From positions 124,001 to 188,000 of the forward strand of contig ML769489.1 in assembly GCA_009733575.1 (NCBI GenBank): 64,000 nucleotides of DNA, read 5' to 3'. The notes under the pieces were generated by a model. The model ran no database searches and was not told the DNA's origin. It worked only from the letters and a program-made list of their open reading frames with translations. Numbering within the stretch: position 1 is the first letter of the stretch; each line of letters begins with the position of its first letter. Positions 11,975 through 24,185 of the stretch are shown one piece after another. This DNA is from Gymnopus androsaceus JB14. Taxonomy: Eukaryota; Basidiomycota; Agaricomycetes; Agaricales; Omphalotaceae. The position numbers were made by a program, and so were the translations under genes.

Positions 11975-13155
11975 ATGGCCAGCTGTTCTGACTGCAAGAG
12001 AGGCAAAATCCTGCCTGGTGAGCCCGCAGGCACAATGGTGAAGGACGCCTATTTCGCTGCAGGGCCCGAAGGAAACACTTCTCGCGCGGTTATTCTCCTG
12101 ACGGATATCTACGGCTTACCTCTCGTCAACTCGAAAATTCTAGGTGCGTAATTTGGGTTACAGAAGTTACAGTGCTTGAGCATATAGTTACCCATAGCGG
12201 ATAACATCTCTAAACAATTGTCCTGCGATGTGTGGGTCCCGGACCTTTTCAACGGTACGTGATTTAAGTTACAGTGCTTGAGCATAGTTACCCATACTTT
12301 CCTAGGCAAACCTCCTGTTAAAGTTGGCGATCTGAAAGTCCCTAAACGTGTTGGGGAAAAATCAATTGGTTCTCCTTTACAGTCAATGCCCTACCGCACG
12401 TTCCAGCGCTTTTTCGAAACCGTATCTCTACTGCGTACCCGAAAGTAGAAACTGTCAGTGTAGACCCTAATTTTCTTGTCCTAACCTATCGTTAACTATT
12501 TAATGCTCTTAAAGTTTATCAAGAACTTGAAGGACGAGAAAAAATACGAAAAGCTGGGTGCTGTGGGGTACATTCTTTCCTTGCTCTGTGAAGCATTCTA
12601 CTAAAATGTTGATTTAAGATATTGCTTTGGGGGCGGTCTTGCTGTTATGCTAGCAGCTGCAGATCTGTTGAATACTGCCGTGATCTGCCATCCGAGCTCC
12701 ATCACTGAGGAACAAGTCCAAGCCATGAAGGTCTGCCTTTGTTCGTGCATTGCATATTCCATGTCTTGTATTAATGCCTTTCTCAATCAGATCCCATCCA
12801 GCTGGGCATGCGCAGAAGGTACAGTGTTCCTTTGCAATTGAGACTAATAGCTTATCTTAATGCCGAACTTGTTCATTCAGAGGACTTCGCTTTTAAACCA
12901 GAGATCCGACGCAAAGCAGAAGAAATCTTGGCATCACGCATGGGTAAAGACAATTTTGCTGAATACGAGTTCAAGGACTATAAAGGTATATCAAGTTCTC
13001 ATTTGTTTTCTTTTTCTCATGCTTTCTCCCCCAAATTCTACCAGGATGTGTGCACGGATTCGCGGCACGTCCAGATCTGGAATACCCAGAGGCAAAGGCT
13101 GGATATGAAGGCGCTTTTGAGCAAACAATCCAATGGTTTGAGAAGACGCTCCCCG
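11975..13155 (+). CDS. Dienelactone hydrolase family protein (possible frameshift)
   Basis: An alpha/beta-hydrolase of the dienelactone hydrolase family; in bacteria these open lactone rings in chlorocatechol breakdown, while most fungal members have no proven substrate. The ATG at 11975 follows TATATAAAT at 11915. Exons separated by short GT...AG introns encode VILLTDIYGLPLVNSKILAD, DVWVPDLFNGKPP, ALPHVPALFRNR, KYEKLGAVGYCFGGG (nucleophile cysteine codon 12623-12625) and GCVHGFAARPDLEYPEAKAG (histidine at 13053-13055). Length and motif order are normal. One join is doubtful: near 12345-12395 the frame changes between KVPKRVGEK and the family-like FTVNALPHVP. This could be a 1-bp loss in the G4A5 run, or a very short 35-bp intron. 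The last codons past 13155 are unclear. Confidence 0.75.
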
Positions 13156-14923
13156 GTAGTACAACTGTCTGAAATGATTTTACTTCATGTTCTTTATAAT
13201 GCATCTACTTCCTATGGACTCGTTTTATTTTCCGCTGTTTTTAAATCCATTTCAATTTGATGCTGATGCAACTTTCGATGGTGAGTGGCACATATGAACG
13301 ACATCCAGCGATATTCATCGGTGTATGCCTCCTCATGGTGTACTCTAGCCAGTAACTTAGGATGCCAAGGTCACAGTAGGTATGATCCCATCCCAGACCC
13401 CACAACTTGAACCGAGATGGAGAACAGGTTTATTTGGGATTTGTAACTAATGATTCTCTTCCTCTTCCCCTCGCGTCCGGCATACGCTGAAGTATCCCGT
13501 GCCGAATGGTCTAGATACTTGGATTTTTCGTACTTGTTTACAAGTATGATACTGCTAGTGAGGTGGTTATCAAGTACCATATGCCCGCCGCAAAAGCAGG
13601 GTTTCGGGTTTGAATTTGATTCCAGAATCAGTCTATGTCGGGTGTCGATCGATGTTATTTTTTCTGAAGCTTGAAGCTTCAAGTTGAGATTTAACATTAG
13701 TACGAGACTCAAGCTGAATACCCAGTTTAACTGTACTAAGCGCCCAATTGACGTCTATACAGTATCTTGAACATGACCATCATCGAGCTTGGGCTCATAG
13801 CCAGGGATACTTCGAAATCAATCTCTTTTCCTTCTCAGATGCCTCTGAATCAGGCTCGACATCCAAGGCTCCAGCTCGACTCGACTGCAGGCTGTTCTCT
13901 TATATGAGTGCTTTAAATGCAGATCGTTGAAGGAAACTGAAGAGTTGACGGGAGAAACGGGAAAAGGAGCAAGAACAGGATGAGGTGGAGCGAATCCCCG
14001 AGTCTCTCGGTACGTGCATGAATATCAGTTCTTTTGTTACCGGATAACTAACGAATAGGTCAGACTCATTTGTTGATATACGGCGACCGACACATACATA
14101 CTCGATATTGCCCTACGTGGGAGGGCCCTAGGACGACAGACTCAGACTGGTCTCAATCTTATTCCCCGTTTGCTCTGAATTTTGTTTTCCCTGTACCCCA
14201 TGCCGTCTCTAGGTTATGCTGCATGCGCATGGACGAGAGATTCAGAATAGCATCCGGGTCAAATGCTTGGGAAAAGTAGTATGTACATCGAAGTTCGAGT
14301 GCAAGTACCGTGGTTTCATATCTGTGATTCGAAGGCAGCAGCCGTCCAATAAAGTACTGGATACACACATTTAATTGGAGACATTACACCCGATCTTGCA
14401 CAACCCCTTGATTTAATCCAGCCTCCTTCCCATGCATTAAGTAGTATTAGTACAATTCTCATTGAGAATGTAAGCGCATGGCGCTAACTCCAAGTTATAC
14501 TTGGTACGAGCGGCTCAACGAGTACCGAGGCGAGGGAATAAAATTGGTAGAGTACAAGTTCGAGCAAAGTTCGAGTTAAAAAATTGGCCTCGGCGCAACT
14601 CTGAATTGTATATCACCCTAGATTCTCGGTGGATTGGACTCTAGATTTGGACCATGATTCACTGTACCACTCTAGCGGCTGCAATCGCAAAGGAAATCTG
14701 AAGTCGACCAAGTTACAATACATTTTTCAGGTGATTCGTATCAAGATATGGTGTCCAGGAGCAGGATACTTATAGAGATTCGGGTGCACTGGCAACATCG
14801 GTATTAGTATCCTGTCAATCCTACTGCATCCTCATATTATTAATCAAGCTCTGCGGCATATAATAACGCTAACTCAGCTGTATATTTAACTGCAGGTGCC
14901 AGGCGTCCTTTCCTCAACAATCT
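13156..14923. other. Intergenic; repeats of the 3.9-kb, 7.9-kb and 28.5-kb blocks
   Basis: 13480-13930 matches the flanks at 3870-3990 and 7920-8960 without the sequences inserted there. 14060-14480 matches, inverted, 28.2-28.56 kb (for example GGGAGGGCCCTAGG against its complement near 28510). No gene structure is supported. A TATATTTAAC sequence at 14880 lies about 45 bp before the start of the membrane-protein gene. Confidence 0.45.
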
Positions 14924-16296
14924 ATGATGACTCCAGCCGAAGCTCAACTCGTTCAGTCGATGGGTGGGGTTATTTATGTGGATGCAATGACCGCAATTCC
15001 AGTATGTCTGCTAGCCGGTAGAGTATTCATCATAAAATGATTTGTGCCCAAAAACGCTAATATTCCATTCCAAAAGGTGTCTTCTTTGCAGTAGCCACAG
15101 TGGCAATGTATCTCTTAATGTAAGAACTCGATTTTTCTTCTCTTCTTGATGCTCGATTTGTGACTAATATTCGATGAAGAAGCAACGGTGCCAAAAGCTT
15201 GGCTAGGAAGATTCTGCTTTTCTGCATGGTTGTCTTGATCCTTACAAACAGCTGGAACTATGTTGTTCTCTCAGCACAATATCTAGTTGCGGTAAAGGTG
15301 GGATTTATGCAGCAATTATCCGGAGGGGTCGAGGAACAGGCATTGGTTGCTAACAATGCTGCGAGTCCCTGGGACGCCCAAAACAATTGGACCATAACTC
15401 TAGGTGTGAGTGTTTGCCTGTCCAAAATGATCCGTTGTCCTTTGGCGAGGCTAACCACAAGTGGTACATAGCTCATGTTTGGCGATGGAATTGTGACCTG
15501 GAGGGCTTGCGCTGTGTGGCCCGGGATGAGAAGTATTCGCTACGTTCTGGTTGGTCTCATGGCTGCAAATATTGGTATGAGTAATCCGAGTACATTCAGT
15601 TCTTACTAAAGCTGTCCTCCAGCTGTCAACTTAGCCGACTGTATCGTTGGAAATTTGGTCAGCCTGAACGAAATCACTGAAACAACACCCGCCCTTAATG
15701 ATGCCTCCACCTTCCTTTCCCTGGCTGTAAATATGATTGCGACATTGACAGTTGCAGTGAAAGTTTGGTATGGCTCCTCACACGTCACAGTAAAATGACT
15801 TTCGAAGTACTGAGCAAGTTGTAGGTATCATCATCGAGAAATACGAATGCTGTATTCAAACCAAACGAAAGTCAAATTCTCACCAGCAGTCAAAGTTCTC
15901 TTGTTGGTAATCGAATCCGGACTATTCTTCTGTATTATTCAAGTGGGAGATCACTGCCTAATTTGTGTATAACTCACATATTTCTTCCTAGTTGCTTGCG
16001 GTAATATTATTGATGATTGACACCAATGGCAGTAGTTTTGCCGTTGGCACGCCGGTGGATGATACCACACGAGTAATAGATGCATTTCTCAATGCAATTG
16101 CTGTAAGCACAATTTCAGCCTCATGATGTAAAACTCATTCCAACTTTTGTTTTTTTTTTGGAAAAAAAACCAGGTAACCAATCCAATGCTGATGATTGTT
16201 CTGTCCATCTTGGACATTTTGCCAATGCAGGAAACCTTTCATTACAGCAGCGGCAACTCGCACGCAGGGGGCACAATCTCAAATGCTGAATTTTAA
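14924..16296 (+). CDS. Seven-helix membrane protein of the mushroom-specific type
   Basis: The start codon is at 14924, with a second ATG directly after it. Exons joined by short GT...AG introns give MMTPAEAQLVQ..., GVFFAVATVAMYLLI, a long exon (about 15181-15402) with KSLARKILLFCMVVLILT, then FGDGIVTWRACAVW, VNLADCIVGNLVSLNE, VNMIATLTVAVKVW, VKVLLLVIESGLFFCIIQ and LLAVILLMIDTNGS. The gene ends with a hydrophilic tail and TAA at 16294-16296. The hydrophobic segments and the FGDGIVTWRACAVWPG motif match a large basidiomycete family of predicted integral membrane proteins with unknown ligand. I can follow a splice path through the gene without an internal stop, so it may be active. A short intron of 49 bp at 15943-15991 is typical. 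An inverted, disrupted copy lies at 24.4-27.7 kb. Confidence 0.75.
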
Positions 16297-16405
16297 AAAA
16301 CAAACCACAGTGAAAATTAGGCAGAATCAGGTTGAAATAAGATTGAGTATTTATTGAAAAAAGAACAAAGTATCAAGTTGGCATGGTGGACAAAAATATG
16401 TACAT

Positions 16406-16672
16406 CACTGCATGCAGTAACTCATAAGTTTTCTCAACAAAGGGAAAACTTATGGAAAACAGCCAAAATGCGCTGAAAACAGAAGTTTCGGAACTAATGA
16501 AAGATTTTATACAAAACTTATGGAAATAAACTCCCTATTTTGGTAGTTTATTTTCATAAGTTTTTCATAAAATCTTTTCATAAGTTCAGAAACTTCTGTT
16601 TTAAGCCTTTTCCGAGTGTTTTCCATAAGTTCTTGATTTGCTCGCTTGACTTATACATTGCTGCATGCAGTG
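16406..16672. mobile_element. 267-bp foldback MITE with CACTGCATGCAG ends
   Basis: The two halves are near-complementary: CACTGCATGCAG...CTTATGGAAAA on the left and TTTTCCATAAG...CTGCATGCAGTG on the right, with TTTCGGAACT against its counterpart AGTTCAGAAA inside. The outermost bases are CAC...GTG. CAT at 16403-16405 and CAT at 16673-16675 form a 3-bp target-site duplication. Its position about 110 bp after the stop codon of the membrane-protein gene puts it in the probable 3' untranslated region. It has no coding capacity and would need a transposase supplied elsewhere, plausibly of the CACTA/EnSpm group. Confidence 0.8.
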
Positions 16673-17136
16673 CATACTATCCACAGCATGAAATCTCAGA
16701 GTCAACATTGTTGAACTACATGGACTACATAATATTTTAGTTATCTCAGTGCAGATTTAAAAACCCCTCTGAAATCAAATTGAAATGGTGAACCGTGCCT
16801 GAGGTTCGAGTTCAAGGTTTGGAAATTTTTTGCTACCCATCCATGCACCGAGCCACATCAGCACTAATTATTTTGAAAAGGCGGGTCCAGATTCAGAATA
16901 ATTCTCACACCGCAAGCTCAGCATTTTATCTTACGGAATTAGCGGTGAAATTATCGAAATAAAAGAGTTTCTTTTTTGGCAATGATTGCACCTGAAAAAG
17001 GATATCTTTTGTGTGCGAAACATACAGTGAGAAAAATCTACTATTTCATAGTAAATTTTGTTCGAAAAAGGTGGTAATTATTCTTGGTGAAAAAGAATGA
17101 TAATTGTGGTGGGAATTTAGTTGCTTTTTCATAGGA
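16673..17136. other. Intergenic, nothing recognised
   Basis: A/T-rich sequence between a MITE and a tandem repeat. No reading frame with domain character is seen. Confidence 0.3.
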
Positions 17137-17360
17137 GAAATATTCTGGGAAAAAATCTCTTTCGTGCCGGAAATTACTCATGTGATTGGTGTCCTTTTGC
17201 ATGAGGGAAATATTCTGGGAAAAAGTTTCTTTCACCCTGGAAGTTACTCATGTAATTGACTTCCTTTTTCAGGAGAGAAAGATTCTGGGGAAAAGTATCT
17301 TTCACCCCGGAAATTACTCATGTGATTAGTGTCTTTTTTTGGGAGGGAAAGATTCTGGCA
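17137..17360. repeat. 70-bp tandem repeat, about 3.2 units
   Basis: The marker GAAATATTCTGGGA recurs with exactly 70-bp spacing at 17137, 17207, 17277 (GAAAGATTCTGGGG) and 17347 (GAAAGATTCTGGCA). Each unit also contains CTTTC, CCGGAA and TTACTCATGTGATT. Units differ by a few substitutions only and keep their length, so the array is fairly young. It does not match the other repeats of the window. Confidence 0.9.
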
Positions 17361-17624
17361 TCTTGCTTCTTTCCCTTAAAATTTTTTGAGATGATAAACC
17401 TAATGGGGACTGCCCGCCTGCTGAGTGGGAGGTGCGCGGGCTGACAAATTAGGCGCCTCCATCTTATTGGCTCAAATCACAACTCAAGTTATATTCTAAA
17501 CAGTCCATTTGTCGAGAAACTTATATATGCTTTGCCTCTCACAGCATGACTCTAGTTTGAACAAAAGAGCTGGTGAATGCAATCTTAGAAGAAAGCATTG
17601 CGCTTCCTAACAAGTCCAAACAAG

Positions 17625-17807
17625 CACATGGAATTTAGAAAAAAATTTGCTGAGCAAATTTCCACACTGAAATTTACCCACATGACTCCCGATAAGCCAC
17701 AATTGGGCATGGGAATTCTCACGTGATCAGTGATATGCCATCTGTGGCTTATCAAAATATTTCAGTGTGGAAATTTGCTCAGCAATTTTTTTTCTAAATC
17801 CCATGTG
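17625..17807. mobile_element. 183-bp MITE with CACATGGAATTTAG ends (family B, copy 1)
   Basis: The left end CACATGGAATTTAGAAAA is complementary to the right end TTTTCTAAATCCCATGTG, and the pairing continues inward through AAATTTGCTGAGCAAATTTC. AAG at 17622-17624 and at 17808-17810 is a 3-bp target-site duplication. A second copy of the same family sits at 56791-56971. The interior of both contains GACTCCCGATAAGCCACAAT and a match to its complement, so the whole element can fold into one hairpin. Confidence 0.9.
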
Positions 17808-19782
17808 AAGCCCAAGCTGAGTGAATGGTTAACACTCCGGATATCTGACGGCAGATAGCCTGCCAGTTAACGGCATCATCCAAATTGTGTCTCTTGAACC
17901 TCCATGGCTCCCTTCTTCCATCCACCAATTTCCGAGGTCCACGGCCATTTATCCCATGTTTCCTTCTTCCGGATGCCCTAGCAATGCTCATACACAGAAT
18001 TCTCGACCTTTTCCTTTGATAATTGGTCTCATTAATCCTTTAGCCAATTTTTGTCTTCTATCTTGACGATTTGTCCACTCATTATTCTGAACTACGAACT
18101 TGTTCCACAATGGATTATTCACTTTAGTTTGCATTCCTAACAAAACAAACGGGCACAACTGGATGATGCTACTTTTCATTCAGACAAAACAACCATTGTT
18201 AAACCACAGCCTCGACCTTTGGTTTAACCTATTCAGGTGTCTTACAACAAAATCCTTTGTTTGACAGGTTAAACTTGTTGCCAGCTGAAGCTATGTGAGC
18301 TTGCATTTGGCTAGCGTAAGTGTAAGATAAGGCAATGTAATTTTGTGTTATATCTTAGAGGTTTGGGCCCAGTAGATTAGATTACAGAAGATTACCCTTT
18401 TGGGGACAAACTCATGTACGCATCAAGTCTTTCAACTTGTTGCACTCATTTGCTTCACATAAAATCTCTTGTTCTCTTTATTCTTGCTCAAGATTTATTT
18501 TTGTTTCCCATAATTTCCCATAATAGCAATTCTCACAAATGCTGTGGAAGAAAGAGTTGTTCCAAGATGGAACAAGGTATGTCAGTCAGGCTAGCAAGCT
18601 CGATGTCTGCCTGTAAAGAGAGAGTGACAACATTCCCACAGCAAACAATGTTGACCAGCAGCAAGATAAAGAGAGAACTAGGTGTAAATACTCACCTAGT
18701 AAATGTGTGCTGAGACTTGGACAAATTGCCTAATTCATTATTGAGTTAGATGTTATTCGAAACAATGAGCTGAGTCAAATCAACCAATTCTTGGTTGATA
18801 ATAAGGTTAAATGATTTGTTTGAATCAGAGATGAGCTAAGGACAATATTTTTGAGACGTTGCTCAAAGATATGGTGTCTCAAGACTCAGACTCAAGCACA
18901 TTGGTCTTTGCAAGATGGAAGTTGAGGTCAAGAAGGAATTAATTAGGTAAGCACCAAAGCGTGGGAAAGTATGAGGTAAAGTTACAGAAATTACACCAAA
19001 TAAGGAAACTAGTATGGTAATTGTCCTTGCAAATGCTCCTCCAGGCCCAGGTGTGTTTGGATTCCTCTGTTGAGTTGGGTTACCTCTTGACACAATCTTG
19101 CACATTGAATCGGAAGTAGACTAAGTCTCCTGCAGAGTTGCTCAGGCTCTGGCAATGGCTGGAGGACTGGACTTGTTGGGATCATCCTGGCACATTGGAA
19201 CCTATTGGCCATAGTGAGATATTGGGGAAAAGAGTATAAGTACTGGGTGTTGATGAGTGGAGCAAATCACACTTCCACAATGCTGGTGTAGCCTCACCTA
19301 TACCCGAAGATTTTGACTTCCAGTCACATCTAGTCATCCCTCCTGCTTGCAACCCCACTAATTGGTCTATGCATTTGTGTAATGCTCAAAATTGCCTCAC
19401 CAAGATACACAATGAAGATAGCATTGCAGCTACTTTGAATTGTCGCAATGACAGGACTTGTTATCTGGACATTGGACCTTCTCTATTAGCCCTATTCCAT
19501 ACTCTACAGAAGAGATCACTTTACTCGTTGATGAGTTAGATTTGTGCTGGGTATGAAAACCAACCAAACAACAATCACCCCAATCAGATATAATCCAAAA
19601 GGTTTAATTTAATGCGAGGAAGGAGGTTGTCGAAGGTTCCCTCGACTACTAATTGATTCGAAGAGAAAAGCACTTGACAGTTGACACAGATAGTGCGCAA
19701 TGAACAAGGTTTTATATTTGGAGGGAGGTTTTGAAAAGCCAACTAACGTACGACGACGTGCTGAACTAATCGAGGGGAAAGC
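17808..19782. other. Intergenic region with unassigned repeats
   Basis: Short open stretches occur on both strands (for example 18414-18713 and 18863-19212 on the minus strand), but none has a recognisable domain or a convincing exon chain. The text near 19270-19500 resembles degraded coding sequence of a transposon; I could not identify it. Confidence 0.25.
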
Positions 19783-19902
19783 AAACACCAAAGCATGGGT
19801 CAAGTATGCCGACTCAACAAACAACTTTGCGTATCCGCGGTGAAACACCAAAGCACGGGTCAAGTACGCCGACTCAACAAACAACTTTGCGTATCTCGGG
19901 AG
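19783..19902. repeat. 60-bp tandem duplication
   Basis: The block AAACACCAAAGCAYGGGTCA...CAACTTTGCGTATC occurs twice in direct order, offset by exactly 60 bp (19783 and 19843), with only a few differences. Confidence 0.9.
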
Positions 19903-21340
19903 CCTTTACGTTGCCGCGCAATGATACTCCAACTCTCAGGGATTCCCGTGAGTTACCTGACAAGCTTATACGACCGCCGTGCAAGTCACTCAAGTAGGCA
20001 TTTTTAACACACTCAGCGAAGAGCGGGCAAGGGGTAGAATCTGTTGGTAAAGCTAGGTAACACTCCGAGAAGCTTCCTCCCTAAAACTAGACCAAGCCGA
20101 CACTTGGGTCCAAGACCTTTCCTAATCAACAATGGGCTCGTCGAGGTGTGCATGTTAGGCTCCACCTGCGGTCCTAAGACTGATGTGACCTCTCTTCGAG
20201 ATGAAAACCAGGAATGCTCGACTTAATAGCTGGGAAGTAGAATGAACAGCCTCAGTATTATCGAGGTTACAAGAAGGCCACCCATTTCAAAGGTTGTAGA
20301 GGATGATGCAGACGCATCTGAGCCTGTACGAATCACTACAGGTCCTAAGATAGAACTGTGTTTCAGGTATCAAGTCTAACTTGTCATTCCGAGATAGAAT
20401 AGCTACCCTTATATACTGAGCGAGATATATGAAAATAGGAAAATGAGAGAAACTGAGCGAGATAGGATGAAACAGTAAGTAAAATAGAAAAAGATAAATA
20501 ATGTCCATATATGCGTGTATACTATGGTTTTTGCCTCGACGTTTTCCTGCCTCGTTCGTTTGTCTTCCTCGATTGGGTCGACTTTGGGGTTTTGGTCCGA
20601 ATCGACTCGAGTCATTTGCCTTTTTACAAGGCTCGCCAGTTCCTTTAGCAGAACAGCCCTCGGAAGTATTTCTATGTTTTCCTTGCCAATGGGAGACTGG
20701 TTATTATCCCTAGTTCCGCGCGGTCTCGAGTCTAGATGCCTGGTAGCATATGGATCTCGGTGAAACGCTGAGGCTCGGATAGAAATACTCCTTGGTCCTT
20801 CCGTGCTCTAGAAGTAGCTACAGCAAGTGGGTCATGTGGCCGTGTTGGACTGCCGCGGCTATCTGCCTGAGCGCTTTCCAGCAAGCGTCAACTTTGAGGG
20901 CACCCGTTAGGGTACTTCCTCATCTCGGTCCACCTTGCTTCGTTTAATAAACTTGAGTGTTGTTTAGACTCCTCGGTGAGCTGATCGTGGAAGCGATGCC
21001 TTGTTAAGACTTCGATCCCTTGGGTATATCCTTCGATGACCTAGCCTAGTATAACTGGTATGTGGGCTCGTTTATCTGCCTTGGTCAGCAACTTGTTATC
21101 CAACAAGCTTGCCTTGCTACACCATACCGTGCATAGGACTTTGATCGAGGCGCATTCACAAAGTTAAGTATGGTACCACTGCGCGTACCGTTACTCTGCA
21201 ACCTCTTGGGTAGAATAGGTCCTCGGTAGATTTTAACTATCAGCTTGGGCTCACTATAGTTCTCTTATTGACCGTGTTTTGTTACTAACAGAACCTAGGA
21301 TTATTGGTTCTGCACAGTTCTAGCCTTAGCCGAAAAATCG
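19903..21340. other. Region of unknown nature, no gene supported
   Basis: Many stops occur in all frames and no tRNA or rRNA signature is seen. The sequence looks more mixed in composition than its A/T-rich neighbours, with TCGA/CTCG-rich words (CTCGAGTC, CCTCGGTAG). It may be a decayed LTR or other retroelement part, but I could not find two matching long terminal repeats. Confidence 0.25.
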
Positions 21341-21350
21341 GTGTATCATC

Positions 21351-22660
21351 GTGGCCAGCCCAGATTTGTGCGTCAAGGTGGGACCTCTCCCAGCCTTCAT
21401 CATCATGCAGGTGGAGCACATTTGCTTACAGCAAAAGGAAAAGAGAGGCTCATCATCTATCTCCAAAGAAAATTTGAAGGTTCCACCATTGGCAGGTTCA
21501 ATGGTCCACACAAACCCGGTAGAGCGGACCCCGGGCCAGCAACCCAACATCATTATTTCAGACATAGTCCTCTATTCCATTCACCACAAATTGTACCTGC
21601 CGGTGCATTGGTTCACGAATGAACATCTTCAGTTGGTCCAATACAGGTTGCATGACCTCCATACCAAACTAATTAGTACAGATCCAACTTCTGAGAGCTC
21701 TTCTTCCGAGTTAAAGGTCTCAGTCTTTGACATGCAGAAGATGACAACATTATAGGGGAATGACACAGAGCATTCTTGTTTGTCTCCATCAAAGTGGAGG
21801 GAATGTATGAGAAACTACCTCGCAGCTTTGGTTATCATCTTGCTTACTACTACTGGTTGCCTCAGGTTGCCCCAGGATGCCTCAGGACAGCCCAGGACAG
21901 CCCAGGATACCTCCCTTAGAATGCATAGGAGGCTTAGGAGGCTTAGGAGGCCTAGGATACCTGAGGTGTCCAAAGTTTTTGCATTATTCCTAGGTAGCCT
22001 AGGCTGCCTAAGTGACCTGAAGTCATCCTGGGCCCAGACCATTTTTCCTGATGCATCTTCTCCAACAAAGTGACGATCAGATTTGGATTTATGGGGGACA
22101 ACCAAGGTTTCTTGTACCATCGAGAATGACTCTCCTTGTTCCTTTTGGACAGGGGACCTGCCAAATCATGCCTCCTTTCATAACACAGACTCACTGCACT
22201 CGCTGCACTGCACTTCTGCCCCAACATGTATTGTTTGCATGGCAGCACATCTTGTCCGTGCCCATCCTGAATCTACCACCTCATTCAGCAATGGGAAACC
22301 ATGTTTCTCTGCATATCAAAATGGTGAGCTCTGCACACTCAAGGGTCTTGAATGCAAAGTGTTCCCACATTTGCATTGAGTTCAACCTTGCCACCAGTTG
22401 TCAGCAACAGCATGAGGATGGACATCTCCATGTCTGCAGCCTATGTGGACATGAGCACTCTGCTCTCTCTTGTAGTCCCTCTTGCCTCTGCATTCTCAAA
22501 GGTGTCATCCATGCCTGATCCTATTGCATTCCCATCTTTTCCTCCAAATTTTTTGCATTACACAGATTTTTCAGCTGCTACTGTACATCATTCACCTCTA
22601 CCTAATACTACTGCTTCCAATAGCAAAATTTACAACTGCATAATCACTCCTTATGATGCA
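21351..22660 (+). pseudogene. Decayed transposon gene with a Cys/His-rich knuckle
   Basis: Fragments in two frames show transposon-like sequence. 22340-22500 reads CSHICIEFNLATSC, then HVCSLCGHEHSALSCSP, a spacing (C-x2-C-x4-H-x4-C) like the zinc knuckles near the end of fungal retroelement or DDE-element proteins. The upstream piece (21351-21755) has an ordinary protein composition but no named domain. Frame changes and stops exclude a working product. A C/G-rich block of short inverted words (CCTCAGG, AGGCTTAGG, CCTAGG) at 21855-22035 interrupts it. Confidence 0.4.
21855..22040. repeat. Block of short palindromic CCTAGG / CCTCAGG words
   Basis: Within about 180 bp the words CCTCAGG, CCCAGGA, AGGCTTAGG, CCTAGG and their complements repeat many times, giving strong self-complementarity between the left part (GCCTCAGGTTGCCCCAGGAT) and the right part (GTAGCCTAGGCTGCC). 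It looks like a small foldback insertion or a simple-sequence expansion. No clear duplicated target is visible. Confidence 0.5.
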
Positions 22661-22954
22661 TAAGGCTTTGCTAAACTCTTAGGCAAATGCAACTTATCCA
22701 ATAAATATCCTTTATTAATCAACAATTTAACTTATGGCTTTCCCATCAGCAACATGCCTCCCTTGACAGAAACGGTCATCATCCCGAACCATCCCTCAAT
22801 TGTGGAACATCTTGACACCATTTACAAATATATTAATAGAGAGTTGGAGGCCCACAGGATGTCAGGACCATTCTCACAGCATCTGTAGCAGCTGCCCAAA
22901 GATCCTGCCCAAGCAGAGAATAACAAGAGCCTAGAGGAGGAGATATGTTGAACT

Positions 22955-24185
22955 TTGGACTTGCAGGCTCGGATACAAGACTTTGATCTCAATACTTCCA
23001 TGAAGGACTGCAACATTAGGTTCAATATTACTGAAACGCCTACCAAGCTTGAGACCCATGGAAATCACCTTGATGATCAATTTGAGAATGGTGCTGATGA
23101 AGCCAGTGATGCAGATGAAGATGATGCTGCTACAGGTATTGTTGTCAGCACAGCCTTAGATCTTCAAAAAGAGCTTGAAGCCACTCTTATATCAAAAAAA
23201 ATCCGGGGAGCGACTTTTCCAAAACAGGATTTTTTCCTTCGGGCAGAAGGGGTTAAGGCAAATCCCAACTCTCCAAAGCCTTTTTGGGTTTTCACAGATC
23301 CTTCCGGTACTTGTGCAGCTATGAGCGTCACTCGGGATCCTGATTACAATAGTCTAACTATTGGAGAAGCAGCAGTAAAGTTCAGGCTACCTGGATTACA
23401 AGGTGTTTTAAAGGATTACCTTCATCAATTTTCTGAAGGTACCAGGACTTTTCTAGTTGGCAGGCCTTAATCTCAAAATGCCAACACAGCATCTCTACCT
23501 TTTTGCAAACTTAAAATCTGGTCTCAAATGAGTGCAGCACAGGCAGTATTATGATTTGACTCATCTTCATGATGTTTGCATTATCTTTGCTGCACCGCCT
23601 GACTTGGAGTCAGAGAATCCCAAATGGACACTCGGTCAAAGTAACTTTGCTTTAGTTAATATCAATCCAAATAAAGTCTGGCCAAGGAGTTCTCTTGAAG
23701 GTAGCATCCATTTTGTTATTATTACCCTCACTCATGAGGGATTCAGGTCACATAGTTGTCTTTTTCAAGATGATATTTATGCCATCTCAGCCAAAAAACG
23801 CTGTATTTTCTGATCCAGGGACAGAGAAATTTCTGGCTTATTGCAAACAATTTGATGTTATCAAACAGCCTCCTTCTCCAGCTAAATACTCCAAGCTTCC
23901 TGTCTATCAGGCATGGGGTCCAGGTGTGTATCCTGATTATTTTTCAGGGCAGTATGTGTTAAGGAAAGCATTGCCAGGATAGCACACCTTTAGGCAATAT
24001 AATTCCCTTGTCACAATTCCGAGCTATGGTGAATGTTAATACAAGGCACAGAGAAAAAGGAAATCCATCTCTCACTTGTTATAATGTTACTCATATTTCC
24101 GATAATTTTTTGTTTAACAAGTATTGGGATAAAGAAACTTTCTACACATTTGAGAAAAGCAATCCTTGTTCATACAAGAGTTTGC
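22955..24185 (+). pseudogene. C-terminal remnant of a basidiomycete DDE transposase (Plavaka/CACTA-like)
   Basis: Open pieces in successive frames line up with the C-terminal third of a common mushroom transposase type. In order they read TIGEAAVKFRLPGLQGVLKD, LPFCKLKIWSQM, YYDLTHLHDVCIIFAAPP, VNINPNKVWPRSSLEG, LAYCKQFDVI, FRAMVNVNTRHREKG and FLFNKYWDKETFYTFEK. I recall this order (a wing after the catalytic domain, then the WPRSGLEGH-like and LNKYWDKE-like motifs) from Plavaka-type elements, which are CACTA-related. The catalytic acidic residues are not present here, and at least three frame breaks occur, so it is inactive. It abuts the truncated 3' end of the inverted membrane-protein copy. 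Confidence 0.6.

Noticed and set aside
19903..21340. Ribosomal RNA or LTR pair
   Set aside because: No conserved rRNA segments are recognisable and no two long direct repeats were found flanking the region.
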